Of a stretch of DNA of 34,953 bases, positions 33,693 to 34,953 are shown piece by piece (within the stretch, counting starts at the first letter, position 1; every line of letters starts with the position of its first letter). Position numbers and translations under genes: made by a program. The notes beneath the pieces are model-generated. The model did not search any database. It saw only the letters and a list, made by a program, of their open reading frames with translations, and had not been told where the DNA came from. Origin of the DNA: Alphaproteobacteria bacterium (GTDB lineage: Bacteria > Pseudomonadota > Alphaproteobacteria > Micavibrionales > Micavibrionaceae); contig JAGRKB010000038.1 in NCBI GenBank assembly GCA_020442425.1, positions 1 through 34,953 on the forward strand, read 5' to 3'.

Positions 33693-34514
33693 ATGAAAAT
33701 ACTCATTGTTGACCGGGATGAAATGACTGCAAATATGATTAAGTCCCGCGTAGAGCCTTTGGGCCATACCGTGGAAATCCATCCTGAAAAAGGAGAAAGT
33801 CTGGATAAGATTGTTCGCGAAGGCTGGGACATAATTTTTCTAGACCCATCGCCATTAACGACAATTAAGCCAATGACCATGCAAATTCGCCGTAATGTGC
33901 GCCAAAATGTGCACTTGGTATTGTTGTCCGATCATATGACAGAAGAAGAATCAACGACAGGTGGCTTTAATGAGTTACTGTCAAAGCCGATTGATCCTTC
34001 TAGAATTGAAGAAATTCTTGATCGGGCATTTTTCATGAATAACCTGATGAAACATCTGGCCAACGACGAGGTGGACTTTCCGAGCGCTGGTGGTGTAATT
34101 GCCAAGTCCGCTTATAATCAACTCTTTCTGTCATGCATTGATCGAGCAGGAAGGTATGGAGAAACAGCCCATACAATCTTTATTACATTTGCAAATTATA
34201 ATGACATTTCTGCAAAGGACGGTGCTTATGAAGCAGAGATGATTAGCGCAAAATTAGCCCAACATCTAGTGCGCATTCGTCGTCAATCAGATATTATTGC
34301 TCAAACAAGAACAAATGAATATGCCCTTCTTTTGCTGCGTCCTTTGAATGAGTCAGAACCAATTGAGGCAGCAAACCGTTTTGCGGAGTCACTATCCAAA
34401 TGCACCGATCTGCCATCCACTCCTTATATGGATGTCGAAATTGGCGTGACACTACTCAGTCTTCCGGAAGGAAAGAAAGTAGTCGATCACAAACTAACCG
34501 TACGCCAGGATTAG
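33693..34514 (+). CDS. Receiver domain fused to a degenerate GGDEF domain
   Basis: The protein (273 residues from ATG 33693) begins with a response-regulator receiver: MKILIVDRDE gives the acidic pair D7/D9, the phospho-acceptor is D51 in IIFLDPSP and the conserved lysine is K98 in LLSKPID. After a linker the second half (about 125-265) has a GGDEF-like shape (HTIFITFANYND, RRQSDIIAQTRTNEYALLLL), but the active-site GGDEF reads RTNEY (206-210), so it should not make cyclic di-GMP. RQSD (197-200), five residues before, has the spacing of the inhibitory RxxD site, so binding of c-di-GMP is possible. The open frame extends to 33594, but AGGAA ideally placed before ATG 33693 decides the start. 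No kinase gene is close. Confidence 0.85.
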   Translation: MKILIVDRDEMTANMIKSRVEPLGHTVEIHPEKGESLDKIVREGWDIIFLDPSPLTTIKPMTMQIRRNVRQNVHLVLLSDHMTEEESTTGGFNELLSKPIDPSRIEEILDRAFFMNNLMKHLANDEVDFPSAGGVIAKSAYNQLFLSCIDRAGRYGETAHTIFITFANYNDISAKDGAYEAEMISAKLAQHLVRIRRQSDIIAQTRTNEYALLLLRPLNESEPIEAANRFAESLSKCTDLPSTPYMDVEIGVTLLSLPEGKKVVDHKLTVRQD

Positions 34515-34945
34515 ACACGTCCATCTTACAAAAATTATTATCGACGTTTGGAAAAAACGGCGCAAAGAAATCTGCATTATTGCTAACAATGCTATGTTTA
34601 TTCCTATTATCGGCTTGTGCCGGCATAGAAAAAGAGCAGCCACAGAGCGCATCAGTCAGAGCAGCAAGATCCTGCATGAAGTCCTTAAAGCAAAATATTC
34701 CGTCAGAACCGAGTTACTACATAGGGGCTTGTACCAACACTGGCGTATGGGTTGTCGAGCACAGAAATCCTGAAACAGGACTAAAAATTGCAGAGTATGA
34801 TTTTGTCAATAAGCTCTATTCAGGGGCTGAAACAGGGGGTGGATTTGTGTCCGTCGAGTCTCTTGGAGGCGAGATAGAGCAAAGCTTCTTCATAACACAA
34901 AAAACACTGAATGCGGCCTTACTGATAACAAACTCAAGACATTAA
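34400..34945 (+). CDS. Putative lipoprotein, start uncertain
   Basis: The frame encodes a lipoprotein: basic residues (GKNGAKK), a hydrophobic stretch SALLLTMLCLFLLSACAG with lipobox LSAC, and a mature part of about 105 residues (IEKEQPQSASVRAARSCMKS, then GACTNTGVWVVEHRNPETGL) without a domain I recognise. Two further cysteines (in SCMKS and GACTN) could form a disulfide. The start is a problem: the only upstream ATG (34400) lies 115 bases inside the receiver gene and would put 55 polar residues before the signal, while the in-frame TTG 34580 and ATG 34589 remove its positive charges. A non-standard start or a sequencing indel near 34500-34550 is possible. It probably forms an operon with the receiver gene. 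Confidence 0.6.
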   Translation: MHRSAIHSLYGCRNWRDTTQSSGRKESSRSQTNRTPGLDTSILQKLLSTFGKNGAKKSALLLTMLCLFLLSACAGIEKEQPQSASVRAARSCMKSLKQNIPSEPSYYIGACTNTGVWVVEHRNPETGLKIAEYDFVNKLYSGAETGGGFVSVESLGGEIEQSFFITQKTLNAALLITNSRH

Positions 34946-34953
34946 TCTCTTTT

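Noticed and set aside
1..34953. CRISPR array, transposase, integrase or complete prophage
   Set aside because: No regularly spaced repeats, and no protein with recombinase, transposase or phage structural core motifs was found; the fibre-like secreted protein stands alone.

Overview
The window looks like a chromosomal segment of an alphaproteobacterium with moderately AT-leaning DNA. The evidence is the very large (about 180 kDa class) NAD-glutamate dehydrogenase, the omega subunit with a long acidic tail, the double cold-shock-domain protein, the TorF-type porin, the chain kdsD-lptC-lptA-lptB behind a short RNase D, and the block DUF971 / Trm112-like / LON-domain / CnoX. The low GC and the mix of chemoreceptors and efflux pumps would suit a Micavibrio-like or other low-GC lineage, but I cannot place the species. 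Apart from tRNA-derived repeats near 27.5 kb I see no mobile element, transposase, prophage or CRISPR array.

Layout. 1-2.6 kb: the first codons of a gene leaving the left edge, an acyl-CoA ligase (minus), and a double cold-shock protein (plus). 2.7-7.6 kb: NAD-glutamate dehydrogenase (plus), with a hairpin terminator shared with the convergent efflux genes. 7.6-13.4 kb: an adaptor-RND pump-MATE exporter operon (minus). 13.5-16.2 kb: an RsmC-like methyltransferase, a glycine-rich hypothetical protein, a winged-helix regulator and rpoZ. 16.3-19.8 kb: a chemoreceptor, a small exported protein and a TorF-like porin (all minus). 19.9-21.7 kb: leuA preceded by a leader peptide with four leucine codons and mutually exclusive hairpins, a textbook transcription attenuator. 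21.7-24.5 kb: a tightly packed minus-strand operon ProX-like deacylase > CnoX > LON-domain protein > Trm112-like > DUF971. 24.8-27.3 kb: a NIT-domain chemoreceptor, a hairpin-rich noncoding stretch and two small unrecognised genes. 27.3-27.7 kb: tRNA-Gly(GCC) followed by a second, interrupted copy of its 3' half. 27.7-31.6 kb: the LPS-transport operon rnd-kdsD-lptC-lptA-lptB (minus). 31.6-34.9 kb: a secreted beta-rich protein with phage-fibre-like sequence, tRNA-Leu(CAG), a receiver protein with a degenerate GGDEF domain, and a lipoprotein.

How it works together. Most genes are housekeeping: LPS export (KdsD makes the Kdo precursor; LptABC carry LPS to the outer membrane), leucine synthesis under attenuation, glutamate catabolism, translation quality control and rRNA modification, and envelope efflux. 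Two chemoreceptors, the receiver/GGDEF-like protein and the winged-helix regulator form a sensory layer, with no che operon in the window.

Most worth a second look: the leu attenuator; the tRNA-Gly 3'-half duplication split in its T-loop by a 67-nt palindrome-bearing insert, sitting where the lpt operon is expected to continue into rpoN; the GGDEF-like protein that lost its active site but keeps an RxxD inhibitory-site motif; the chain of perfect palindromes ahead of it; and the structured DNA plus unrecognised small-gene pair at 26.6-27.3 kb.
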